The notes below the pieces were generated by a model. That model was given only the letters and a program-made list of their open reading frames with translations, had not been told where the DNA came from and did not search any database. Position numbers and translations under genes: made by a program. From Mycetohabitans rhizoxinica HKI 454 (lineage in GTDB: Bacteria > Pseudomonadota > Gammaproteobacteria > Burkholderiales > Burkholderiaceae), in contig NC_014722.1 of assembly GCF_000198775.1 (NCBI RefSeq), forward strand, positions 1,121,735 through 1,185,734: a stretch of 64,000 nt of DNA, written 5' to 3'. Positions 1 to 7,794 of this stretch are shown piece by piece; positions within the stretch are counted from its first letter, which is position 1, and each line of letters begins with the position of its first letter.

Positions 1-775
1 AGGGATTTTGATGCGCTGGCCAGCCGCCTCGCGGCACCGTTTTCGCGTCGTGTGTCCCGATGTCGCCGGTCGTGGGCTGTCCGACTGGCTCGACAATGCG
101 CAGCAATACGCATTGTCGCAGTACGTGTCGGATATGGTGACACTGATTGCTCGGTTGAATGTCGAGACCGTGGATTGGTTCGGCACGTCGATGGGCGGCA
201 TGATCGGCATGGTGCTGGCCGGGCTGCCGAACAGTCCGGTGCGCAAGCTGCTGCTTAACGACGTCGGGCCAACGCTGGAGCCGGATGCGCTGCGCCGGAT
301 CGGCGAGTACGTCGGCAACGCGCCGAAGTTCGCTACCGAGCAGCAGGCATACGATTATCTGGCCTCGATCTTAGCGGGGTTCGGTGCGCATACGCCAGAC
401 GAATGGCGGGCGTTGAATCGGCCGTTGCTGCGGCATCATGCCGGTGCGTGGGTGTTGCACTATGACCCGCGCATCGCGATGCCGTTTGAGGCCAGTAAGG
501 CGGAACTCGCGAGTACCGGCCAAACGTTGCTGTGGCGCGCCTTCGAGGCAATTCCAGGGCCTACGCTGGTGGTGCGGGGCGAGCAGTCCGATCTGTTGTC
601 GCGCGAGACCGTCGAGGCGATGCAGCAGCGTGGCCGCCAAGTGTCGGCCGCCGAGATTGCCGGCGTCGGCCATGCGCCCACATTTGTGCACGATGAGCAG
701 ATCGCGATCGCCGAAGCATTCTTTGGCGGCGGCGAGCCGGCGCTTGTGCATCGGCCGGCGCCGACGCTGCAATGA
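1..775 (+). CDS. alpha/beta hydrolase, 5' end outside window, frameshifted
   Basis: The protein has an alpha/beta hydrolase fold. It shows the nucleophile elbow GTSMGG (Ser in G-x-S-x-G), a downstream acid region (VVRGEQSDLLS) and the catalytic His in GVGHAPTF near the C-terminus. The substrate cannot be told. The typical N-terminal text RDFDALASRLAAPF reads in frame 1 from base 1. The rest (RVVCPDVAGRGLSDWL onward) reads in frame 2. The switch falls at the TTTT run at 40-43, where one T fewer would join the frames. This is either a sequencing error or a young pseudogene. The gene starts upstream of the window. A RidA-family gene follows after about 50 bp on the same strand and may be co-transcribed. 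Confidence 0.8.
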   Translation, partial: GILMRWPAASRHRFRVVCPDVAGRGLSDWLDNAQQYALSQYVSDMVTLIARLNVETVDWFGTSMGGMIGMVLAGLPNSPVRKLLLNDVGPTLEPDALRRIGEYVGNAPKFATEQQAYDYLASILAGFGAHTPDEWRALNRPLLRHHAGAWVLHYDPRIAMPFEASKAELASTGQTLLWRAFEAIPGPTLVVRGEQSDLLSRETVEAMQQRGRQVSAAEIAGVGHAPTFVHDEQIAIAEAFFGGGEPALVHRPAPTLQ

Positions 776-828
776 GCCGGCGTGCGATGGCGCGCGTTTG
801 ATTTCATCGACTCCACAGGATATTTACC

Positions 829-1182
829 ATGGCAGTGCAACGTTTTCATGTCGGTCCCCGCTTATCCGAAATTGCCGTGCACAATGGCACCGTCTACCTA
901 GCCGGTCAGATCGCCGAAGACACGAAGCAAGACATTGCTGGACAGATGCGCGAGGTGCTCGGCCACGTTGACCGGCTGCTCGCGGAGGCCGGCAGCGACA
1001 AGTCGCTGATTTTGTCGACGCAGATCTACCTTTCCGACATGGCGAATTTCGCCGTAATGAATGACGTGTGGGACGAATGGGTGCCCAACGGCAATACATC
1101 GCCGCGCGCCACCGTGCAGGCCAAGCTCGCCGATCCGGAATGCCTGGTCGAAGTCGTAGTGATTGCCGCGCAGCGAAGCTGA
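829..1182 (+). CDS. RidA/YjgF/YER057c family protein
   Basis: A 117-residue protein with the small RidA fold. Family members deaminate reactive enamine/imine intermediates from PLP enzymes, or act as related hydrolases. The segments NGTVYLAGQIAED, the central helix with MREVLGHVDRLLAEAGSDKS and the C-terminal CLVEVVVIAAQ are typical. The usual catalytic Arg position of true RidA (R105 region, SPxRxxxxV) appears as SPRATVQAKL, so deaminase activity is plausible. The ATG at 829 follows a stretch without a strong Shine-Dalgarno. It sits between a hydrolase and relA, all on the plus strand. Confidence 0.88.
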   Translation: MAVQRFHVGPRLSEIAVHNGTVYLAGQIAEDTKQDIAGQMREVLGHVDRLLAEAGSDKSLILSTQIYLSDMANFAVMNDVWDEWVPNGNTSPRATVQAKLADPECLVEVVVIAAQRS

Positions 1183-1239
1183 GCGTTTCCCGTGCTATCG
1201 CGCCGCGCGGCAGCCGCCGGCGCTGTCCTAGTTTGACAG

Positions 1240-3465
1240 ATGAGTACCGAACCCGAAACCCGCGTCCAGTTGCTGGCAGCGACGCTTGACGACGCGCTTG
1301 CCTTCGTGCGGGAGCACGCCAGTGGGGTGCGACTTGGGTCGGGCGAGATGCTCGTTGAGCACGCGCAGGGTACCGCGCAGATCGTCAATACGCTGAACGT
1401 CGATCCTCCGTCATCTGTGGCGGCGGCGCTATTCCCGGTGATTCCCTATCTGAGCGAGCCGGAACGCTTGCTGGGCGAGCGTTTCGGCGAAGACGTGCTG
1501 CAACTGGTCACGGATGTGCGCAAGCTGCTGCGGCTCGGCGTCATTGGCATTCAGGCAACGACACCTGACAGCGACAAGGGCCGCGACGCGCAGGCACATC
1601 GTCGTGCGCAGGTCGAGGCGCTGCGCAAAATGCTAATGGCGTTTGCGCAAGATATTCGCGTCGTGCTGATCCGGCTTGCGTCGCGGCTGCAGACGCTGCG
1701 CTTTTATGCGGCGCACAAGCTGGCGCCGCCGGCGGAGTTGCCGCGCGAGACGCTGGAAATCTATGCGCCGCTTGCGAACCGCCTCGGCATCTGGCAATTG
1801 AAATGGGAGCTGGAGGACCTCGCATTCCGTTTCGAGGAGCCGGCGACCTACAAGCGTATCGCAAAGCTGCTCGACGAGCGGCGGGTCGAGCGTGAATCGT
1901 ACGTGCGCGATGCGATCGCGCGCCTGAAGCGCGAGCTTGCGGCGGCGAGCATCGATGCGGAGGTGAGTGGACGCCCTAAGCATATTTACAGCATCTGGCG
2001 AAAGATGCGCGGCAAAAAGCTCGAGTTCTCCGAACTCAACGATGTACGCGCGTTCCGCGTGATCGTGCCGGACGTCAAGGACTGTTATACCGTGCTCGGT
2101 ATCGTGCATAACATCTGGCAGCCGGTGCCCCGCGAGTTCGACGACTATATATCCCGGCCGAAGCCCAATGGCTACAAGTCGTTGCATACGGTGGTGATCG
2201 GCGATGACGGCCGGGCATTCGAAGTACAGATCCGCACGCACGACATGCATCGTTTTGCCGAATATGGCATTGCCGCGCATTGGCGCTACAAGGAGGCAGG
2301 AACCCGCGGATACGACGGCCAGTTCGCCGCCAGTGACAAGTACGACAAGAAGATCGCGTGGCTGCGGCAGTTGCTTGCGTGGAAGGATGAAGTGTCCGGC
2401 AGCGACTCGCTGTCGCAATCGTGGGAGCAGCTACGGCAGACGCCGCTGGATGACCATATCTACGTGCTGACGCCGCAGGCGCGCGTGGTGGCGCTGCCGC
2501 AGGGAGCGACGCCGGTCGATTTTGCCTATTACGTGCACAGCGAACTCGGGCATCGATGCCGGGGCGCTCGCGTGGACGGGGCGATGGTGCCGCTGAACAC
2601 ACCGCTGCAAAACGGGCAGACGGTCGAGATCGTCGCGGTCAAGCAGGGGGGGCCGTCGCGTGACTGGCTCAACCCGCAACTGGGCTATCTGCATAGCGCG
2701 CGCGCCAAGCAAAAGGTGCGGGCGTGGTTTAACGCGATTGAGTTGCAGGAGACCATCGCATCAGGCCGGGCCGCTGTCGAAAAGACGCTGCAACGCGAGG
2801 GGCGCACGTCGGTCAATCTCGATGAACTTGCTGCGAAGCTCGGCTTCAAGACACCGGACGAACTGTTCTTGCAAGTTGGCAAGGACGAACTCAGCCCGCG
2901 CTCGGTCGAGCAGGCGCTTCGCGATGCGCCTACCTCGGAGCCGTCTGGGCTGGAGCCTGCGAATTTTGCGCGGCGCAGCAGCGGCGCCAGTGTTGCGTCC
3001 GGGGCGTCGACCGGCGTGCTGGTTGTGGGGGTGGATGCGTTGCTCACGCAACTGGCGAAATGTTGCCGGCCGGCGCCGCCCGACGAGATCGCCGGTTTCG
3101 TGACGCGCGGCAAGGGAGTCTCGATCCATCGCAGTGATTGCGTAAGCTTTTTGCGCATGGCCGCGCGCGTGCCGGAGCGCGTGCTGCCTACGGCTTGGGC
3201 CAACGACGTGCTCAGCGGCCGCGGCCAAAGCGTCTACCCAATCGACTTGGCGGTTGAAGCTGTCGATCGCCAGGGGTTGCTGCGCGACATCACCGAGGTG
3301 TTCGCACGCGAGAAGATTAATCTGGTGGGCGTGAAGACCCAGACGCGCCGCAATGTTGCGTATATGCAATTCACCGTGGAGGTGTCCAACAGCGCGCAGG
3401 TGCAGCGTGCCGCCACGCTGCTCGGCGATGTGCAAGGTGTGGTCCGGGCGAAGCGGCGTCAATGA
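1240..3465 (+). CDS. relA: RelA-type (p)ppGpp synthetase
   Basis: A 741-residue long RSH protein that makes (p)ppGpp from ATP and GTP/GDP when amino acids run out, acting on stalled ribosomes. The N-terminal HD domain is degenerate: where a hydrolase has HDxxED the sequence reads AALFPVIPYL, so it should not degrade ppGpp. The synthetase domain (about residues 230-350) has EFDDYI, the EXDD signature of RelA rather than the RXKD of SpoT, followed by PNGYKSLHT. A TGS domain follows at about 410-470, and a C-terminal ACT domain (DRQGLLRDITEVFAREKINL). Length matches Burkholderia RelA. Transposon debris begins right after the stop codon. Confidence 0.96.
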   Translation: MSTEPETRVQLLAATLDDALAFVREHASGVRLGSGEMLVEHAQGTAQIVNTLNVDPPSSVAAALFPVIPYLSEPERLLGERFGEDVLQLVTDVRKLLRLGVIGIQATTPDSDKGRDAQAHRRAQVEALRKMLMAFAQDIRVVLIRLASRLQTLRFYAAHKLAPPAELPRETLEIYAPLANRLGIWQLKWELEDLAFRFEEPATYKRIAKLLDERRVERESYVRDAIARLKRELAAASIDAEVSGRPKHIYSIWRKMRGKKLEFSELNDVRAFRVIVPDVKDCYTVLGIVHNIWQPVPREFDDYISRPKPNGYKSLHTVVIGDDGRAFEVQIRTHDMHRFAEYGIAAHWRYKEAGTRGYDGQFAASDKYDKKIAWLRQLLAWKDEVSGSDSLSQSWEQLRQTPLDDHIYVLTPQARVVALPQGATPVDFAYYVHSELGHRCRGARVDGAMVPLNTPLQNGQTVEIVAVKQGGPSRDWLNPQLGYLHSARAKQKVRAWFNAIELQETIASGRAAVEKTLQREGRTSVNLDELAAKLGFKTPDELFLQVGKDELSPRSVEQALRDAPTSEPSGLEPANFARRSSGASVASGASTGVLVVGVDALLTQLAKCCRPAPPDEIAGFVTRGKGVSIHRSDCVSFLRMAARVPERVLPTAWANDVLSGRGQSVYPIDLAVEAVDRQGLLRDITEVFAREKINLVGVKTQTRRNVAYMQFTVEVSNSAQVQRAATLLGDVQGVVRAKRRQ

Positions 3466-3573
3466 ATGCCGACGAAGGAGGTCGTTTGCCACGTCGGCGT
3501 GAGGATCGTGTCGGTCCAAGCCATCGCATCGCATAAAAGGCTGGCATTGCATCCGCCCCTTTACATAAAACAC

Positions 3574-3834
3574 TGTCGCACCGCGAAGGCTGGCCGTTGG
3601 GGAAGAACCCGGCGTACCGGCTGTACTGCGAAAAGCAGTTGCAATTGCGCTCGAAGCTGCTGAAGTGAAGAAAGAGGGGGGTGACACGGATGGCGAAGTT
3701 CATGCTAGCCAAACCGAACGATGCTTGGAGTATGGATTTTTCTATGGTCTATCAGCTCGCTGATGGTTTGAAATTGCAAACCTTGACGATCGTGGATCTT
3801 TCTACGAAGGAGGCACTGGCAGTGGGTGCCAGCT
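3574..3834 (+). pseudogene. remnant of IS3-family (IS407-like) transposase OrfB
   Basis: One reading frame gives LSHREGWPLGKNPAYRLY, then a TGA stop at 3664-3666. After the stop the same frame continues with NDAWSMDFSMVYQLADGL and LTIVDLSTKEALAVG up to a second stop. The WSMDF block with its Asp is the first catalytic Asp region of the IS3/rve DDE transposase, and the preceding text matches the linker before it. The rest of the transposase is missing, so this is a dead fragment. It lies between relA and the AT-rich effector island and suggests that the island arrived or was rearranged with IS activity. Confidence 0.75.
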
Positions 3835-4000
3835 GAATTTGCCCGTCAGCTGGCGCTTTTGCCGGATGTGGCTGGACCCGAAACGCCGGAAAACTCGCTC
3901 TAAATCTAGTTTGGAAAACCCAAACGAATCAATCAAGGCTGTTTTCCAAGATTGGGCCGGTCCGAAAATCAGACAGGTTATCCCGGAGCAGTTCACACAA

Positions 4001-5335
4001 TTAATCTCGCTGCATTGGCTCGAGTGCGCGTGGACGAATCCCACCGGCGGAGCCATCGTCGAATTTTGGCCTAAGCGGTTCTAGTAGCTCATCAAATTTT
4101 TTCGTGATGCGCGTAACATTCTCTTTTCTCATTGCTGCGCTCAACGGTAAGCCGAAAGCACGATTGACTTGTACAGCGGCAACCTCAAGTTGTAACTTCT
4201 CGAGTGGAGCCTTTCCCGTGATACGAGGGCTATTCTCTACCTTATTAACGTATCTATCTTCATATTCATCGCTGATCGAAGGAGGTTCTCCATAGAATTG
4301 AGAAGGATTTGGAAGCTGCTGCTGATAATAAAAATATAACGCGTAAAAGTCCAGTTTTATACTTTCGCTGTTATTCATTGTCATTTCTACTTCCCGCGCA
4401 AGTTGATCTACTATCGGTGGAAAGTAGCTTAATCTAAACTCCTCTGGCTTAGTCGATGCGTACCGTGAGTCCTCTCTAAACACTGGCGGGCCATTTACCC
4501 ATGGGTCTACTATAACGTCATCATTTTGGGGCGAAAAGATATTGTTTTCTGGGAGAAATGTAAAACCATCTCTGGGTTGAAGACGGGTACGTATTTCAGA
4601 CCATGCATGATCTAATTTTTCTGGCGGGGCTCCTACAAGAAGCGCAGTTTGGTTTATTTCGCTGTTTAAAATAAAAGCGTCTTTTGCACCGATTACCGTT
4701 GCTTCTTGTGCATACTCACCACAACAACCGGCTCCAACAAAGCGAGCAACCGCCAACGAGCATATCTGTCCGATATAGTCGGCCAAATGTTGGTTTTCAT
4801 CTGGCAACAAGCTAGTTTGCAGCCGAAATGAAAAATCGGCAGGAATGTAGTTGAGATAATGGATTTTATCGTCTGTGGGAAAATTATTGTGTATTAGTGC
4901 GCCAATTAAAACGGATCCCATTATCTCTGCCATTGCACGTGAAACCTTGGTGCGCACATAAGGATCGAAACCCTTGCTTTCATAATCTTCATGTATATTG
5001 CCTCGGCCAGCTGCGAGACGCTGACGTGTCTTATCAATAATAGTCTGACTTATTCTGAGTTTTTGGACCTGCTCGTCAGCTGCAGGTGTTCCATTTATTC
5101 TATTTCGCCCGACTATATAGGCTGCAACGGCAAGCTCATTGTCAACAATTTTGGCCGGGTGGGAGGGTGCTCTGGATGCACGAAGCTCCATCAGTGACGG
5201 CGAGACTACAGTCGCGGCGCGGCTCGGCGCAGTGCGTTGCGATGCGGTATCCGACCGTATTTCATGCTGTTGTGCCGGCGTCGAGTAAAATCCGTCATCA
5301 ATTTGAAAATGATTTTGCAGTCTAGGCGATGGCAT
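4001..5335 (-). CDS. candidate type III effector with Cys-His-Asp (papain/transglutaminase-like) signature
   Basis: A 444-residue protein that I cannot assign to a named family. The N-terminal ~60 residues are Ser/Pro/Arg/Ala-rich and look disordered, as in type III secretion signals; no Sec signal is seen. The core (about 60-290) carries GAGCCGEYA (Cys205 in CGE), LDHAWSEI (His243) and VIVDPWVNG (Asp277). This spacing resembles the catalytic triad of papain-fold or transglutaminase-like effectors and glutamine deamidases. The C-terminal part is helical and Lys/Arg-rich. The start is ATG 5335, preceded by GGGAG seven bases upstream. A longer in-frame start at 5416 lacks a ribosome site and would run through the upstream hairpin. 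The coding sequence is visibly more AT-rich than neighbouring genes, which suggests transfer. Function is inferred from the motif only. Confidence 0.7.
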   Translation of the reverse strand: MPSPRLQNHFQIDDGFYSTPAQQHEIRSDTASQRTAPSRAATVVSPSLMELRASRAPSHPAKIVDNELAVAAYIVGRNRINGTPAADEQVQKLRISQTIIDKTRQRLAAGRGNIHEDYESKGFDPYVRTKVSRAMAEIMGSVLIGALIHNNFPTDDKIHYLNYIPADFSFRLQTSLLPDENQHLADYIGQICSLAVARFVGAGCCGEYAQEATVIGAKDAFILNSEINQTALLVGAPPEKLDHAWSEIRTRLQPRDGFTFLPENNIFSPQNDDVIVDPWVNGPPVFREDSRYASTKPEEFRLSYFPPIVDQLAREVEMTMNNSESIKLDFYALYFYYQQQLPNPSQFYGEPPSISDEYEDRYVNKVENSPRITGKAPLEKLQLEVAAVQVNRAFGLPLSAAMRKENVTRITKKFDELLEPLRPKFDDGSAGGIRPRALEPMQRD

Positions 5336-5368
5336 GACTTGTCTCCCGCATAACAGGGTAAATAGGGG

Positions 5369-5393
5369 CGTGGCGCTACAACGTAGCGCCACG
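5369..5393 (-). promoter_or_regulatory. perfect 10-bp hairpin in leader of the Cys-His-Asp gene
   Basis: CGTGGCGCTA at 5369-5378 is the exact reverse complement of TAGCGCCACG at 5384-5393, with a 5-base loop. It lies 34 bp upstream of the ATG at 5335 and downstream of the candidate promoter elements. No T-run follows on the minus strand, so it is unlikely to be a simple terminator. It could stabilise or regulate the leader RNA, or be a protein-binding dyad. Confidence 0.6.
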
Positions 5394-5441
5394 TAACTAT
5401 AGACAAGCCTATACAATCTGCCGGACTGCGTGCGCTTGCCG

Positions 5442-5465
5442 CGAACACAGTTGCCGTAAAACGAC
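5442..5465 (-). promoter_or_regulatory. near-match to hrpII (PIP-like) box
   Basis: Read on the minus strand, the sequence is GTCG, 16 bases, TTCG. The hrpII box recognised by HrpB/HrpX-type activators of type III genes in Ralstonia, Xanthomonas and Burkholderia is TTCG-N16-TTCG, so one of eight bases differs. TATAGG (5413-5408) and TATAGT (5401-5396) lie about 30 and 42 bases downstream as possible -10 elements. Such a match can arise by chance, so the call rests on its position upstream of an effector-like gene. Confidence 0.35.
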
Positions 5466-5562
5466 GCACAATACTGACTACTGACCAGGATCGGGGATTG
5501 GGTGCGCAGGCTTTGGGTACAATGCTTGACCGCAAGGCTTGATACATGTCTTGGTCGCCCGA

Positions 5563-6930
5563 TTATCCTGCAATATAGGCGAGGAGTGCGGCGCGGGTCT
5601 CCTGGCTGAACCGGTTGCGCTCAACGAAAGCCCTAACCTCGGTTTTGATTTCTTCCCATTGCTGTTCAGGCAGCTGTGCTCGCATAGACAAGCTTTCCAA
5701 TTTAGAGAACATATGGAGTGCGTCCGCTTCGCTACCGTTATCAAGCAGGTGCAGTGCACGCTGCCATCCTTGTTTCAGATGCGGTGTGCCGTAGAGCAGT
5801 CCAAACGCCGCCTGTGCACGCTGCTCGGGCAACACACGCTGAATAACGGGTTCCAGCAGGGAAAGCTCGTGCGTATGCTGAGCTAGCGGCAGTGTTGCCA
5901 ATGCGGATGGCAAATACTCTAGCGCGCTACCTAATTGATGATCGGGCAGTGACAACGTTAAGCGCCATAGATTGGCGTAGTGCACGGATCTTTTTGTCGT
6001 CGGTAACAACCGCATGTTTTTGGCCAATGCGCCGATCGGTGCACCACGGTAAGACTCGGGCAGGCGCTGCACCCCTTGGAACAATGCTTCGTAGAATTCA
6101 ACGATCGTTTTGCGAGAGCGAAAGTCGCTTATCTGTTCGGTTAGTTCCATGAGCAAATCGAACTGATCTTCCACGTTCAGCGTGGGAAGCCGAGCCAAAA
6201 AATCGCTTACTGGCTTGGGAGAGAATGAACAGTGCCTTCGCAGCGATAAAAGGGCAGTCCAGGTGCTACCCTGTTCAAGACTCCGTCGTTCGGCGTCTGC
6301 ATATGCAATTTGATACAAATTGGGTTGCTGCCAATATGGAAAATCACATATGGATACAATCATGTCTTTTTGTAGCGGCAGACCGTATTTTGGCACACGG
6401 CCCGCTGCCTCAAAAACTTGTTGAAATGCCGCTGGATGTTGTGCGTCGGGCAAATCTTTCATTGCTCGGCGCCACAGTGCCTGAAGAGGCTGAATACGCA
6501 GCATCGGTTTGGCGCGAATATCTTCAAGTTGGGTGAGCAACTGTTGCACCGACGGGAGATCCAGCGCAGCGACATGCTCGGCACGTTGACGACAAAGCCA
6601 GCTTAGCCGCCATTCCTGCAGCGCGTGATAGGTACCCTTATCCACACCTGATAGGCTGCCAATGTCGTCAAATGGCGTGTAATTCGCCACTAGTTGAAGG
6701 ATTTCTGGCGGCAATTCGCGGTAACTCGTCGAGCGGCTTTCCACTAGACTATTCAGCGCACCGCGGGTTGAAGGACCTGCCACCGGGAGGTGCTGCACGC
6801 TGGCGCGCGCCGGTGCGACCAGACACGCAGAGCGGGGCGGCGTAGCTGCCGCAGGACGACTGGCTTGATTCTCCATAGCGTATAGCGCTACTTGAGTGCT
6901 GCCGAATGCAACGTTTGGATCGAATTCCAT
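5563..6930 (-). CDS. F-box protein with alpha-helical repeats, candidate type III effector
   Basis: From ATG 6930 the protein is 455 residues. Residues 1-70 are Ala/Pro/Ser/Arg-rich and probably disordered. Residues ~72-108 read as an F-box: LPPEILQLVANY, then DDIGSLSGVDKGTYHAL. In eukaryotes this motif binds SKP1 in SCF ubiquitin ligases. The rest (~120-455) is helical, with LP-containing segments repeating every ~35-45 residues, like the HEAT-type repeats of some large Ralstonia/Xanthomonas effectors. I see no LRR as in GALA effectors. The same frame stays open to 7437, but the extension covers the upstream hairpin and hrp-like box, so I prefer 6930. ATG 6876 is another option. No start has a strong ribosome site. 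The role in host ubiquitination is inference. Confidence 0.65.
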   Translation of the reverse strand: MEFDPNVAFGSTQVALYAMENQASRPAAATPPRSACLVAPARASVQHLPVAGPSTRGALNSLVESRSTSYRELPPEILQLVANYTPFDDIGSLSGVDKGTYHALQEWRLSWLCRQRAEHVAALDLPSVQQLLTQLEDIRAKPMLRIQPLQALWRRAMKDLPDAQHPAAFQQVFEAAGRVPKYGLPLQKDMIVSICDFPYWQQPNLYQIAYADAERRSLEQGSTWTALLSLRRHCSFSPKPVSDFLARLPTLNVEDQFDLLMELTEQISDFRSRKTIVEFYEALFQGVQRLPESYRGAPIGALAKNMRLLPTTKRSVHYANLWRLTLSLPDHQLGSALEYLPSALATLPLAQHTHELSLLEPVIQRVLPEQRAQAAFGLLYGTPHLKQGWQRALHLLDNGSEADALHMFSKLESLSMRAQLPEQQWEEIKTEVRAFVERNRFSQETRAALLAYIAG

Positions 6931-7018
6931 GGGTAAGTACGCCAAATGTGGTATTGCGAATTGTTCCGGAAATTTGGAAACTGTTTTGCTTGAGTCTCTC
7001 CTCGATGGCAGCCCCAGC

Positions 7019-7041
7019 AAGTTGCTTATCGTAAGCAACTT
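7019..7041 (-). promoter_or_regulatory. perfect 10-bp hairpin upstream of the F-box gene
   Basis: AAGTTGCTTA at 7019-7028 pairs perfectly with TAAGCAACTT at 7032-7041 around a TCG loop. It lies between the hrp-box-like element and the chosen start of the F-box gene. Its layout mirrors the 10-bp hairpin upstream of the neighbouring effector candidate, although the sequences are unrelated. Confidence 0.6.
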
Positions 7042-7054
7042 TGGCTTGCGCAGG

Positions 7055-7078
7055 CGAAGTATTGCTGAAAATACCGAG
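7055..7078 (-). promoter_or_regulatory. near-match to hrpII (PIP-like) box
   Basis: On the minus strand the sequence is CTCG, 16 bases, TTCG, one base away from TTCG-N16-TTCG. A TACGAT that fits a weak -10 (YANNNT) starts 22 bases downstream, inside the hairpin. This is the same single-position deviation as in the box of the neighbouring gene. Low-information motif, so tentative. Confidence 0.33.
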
Positions 7079-7471
7079 TGATCTGCGGCGAATTTTGTAA
7101 CCCTTTTGTAACCCATCAAGTAGGGCGTTTTGCGTCGATATAGCGCAATCGATCCGCTTAGCGAGGCACCCGCACGCGCCGTTTGACGTAGTGAGCCCGT
7201 GTGCACTCGACTGGACTCTGTAATTTGAGCCGCCCGAACATCACGCAGTTGTCGTTGCCCACGACGCGCTCGTAGTGTTCGCACAAAGTGTCTGCTAAGT
7301 CGTTGCCAATATAGACACGAAGGCGCTGCCTGGCTCACGGGTGGCTTCATACGACACCCAAAACCGGACACATGCCGTGCTACAAACCCGGATAAATGCA
7401 CGGACTCACGACACCCCTTGCATAAAACACTTGGCAACAGATGAAAACCTCCCTATAATCACGGCTTCTTC

Positions 7472-7548
7472 AGGCTCGTAGCTCAGCTGGTTAGAGCACC
7501 ACCTTGACATGGTGGGGGTCGTTGGTTCGAGTCCAATCGAGCCTACCA
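7472..7548 (+). tRNA. tRNA-Val (GAC anticodon)
   Basis: The 77-base sequence folds as a cloverleaf. The acceptor arms AGGCTCG and CGAGCCT pair, followed by A and an encoded CCA. The anticodon stem CCACC/GGTGG encloses loop TTGACAT with GAC at 7506-7508. The T-arm is GTTGGTTCGAGTCCAAT. It sits between the effector island and thrS, as in other Burkholderia apart from the island. Confidence 0.97.
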
Positions 7549-7707
7549 ACGAATACGGATTCCTAGCGGAATCCAATGCAAAGCAAAGGCCGCTCATCGG
7601 CGGCCATCGGGCGAAATGGTTATGACACCGCGAACGTTGACTGGGACTTTTCCGGAGCGACGCTAGTCGAGGACCTGTTTCGACCTTTGTTTTGTGTTGA
7701 ATCTGAA

Positions 7708-7738
7708 ATGCGGCCCTCGATAGGGCCGCATTTTTTTT
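7708..7738 (+). terminator. Rho-independent terminator or attenuator upstream of thrS
   Basis: GCGGCCCT at 7710-7717 pairs with AGGGCCGC at 7722-7729 (extended by flanking AT pairs) with a CGAT loop, followed by eight T residues. It lies between tRNA-Val and thrS, 57 bp before the thrS ATG. It either ends the tRNA transcript or attenuates thrS expression. Confidence 0.85.
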
Positions 7739-7794
7739 GGCCTTGTTTCCGGCCCCCGACTTAACCGTATATGGCACGGCGCCAGGAGAACGCA

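Noticed and set aside
1633-2418. Long minus-strand frame inside relA (and similar ones inside thrS, pheT, yejA, uvrB)
   Set aside because: High-GC antisense shadow of a conserved gene, with no family similarity or ribosome site.
6903-6924. CGAA pair near the F-box start considered as an hrpII box
   Set aside because: The spacing is 14, not 16.
6931-7437. N-terminal extension of the F-box protein to 7437
   Set aside because: It covers the hairpin and hrp-like box, lacks a ribosome site and has a basic, random-looking composition.
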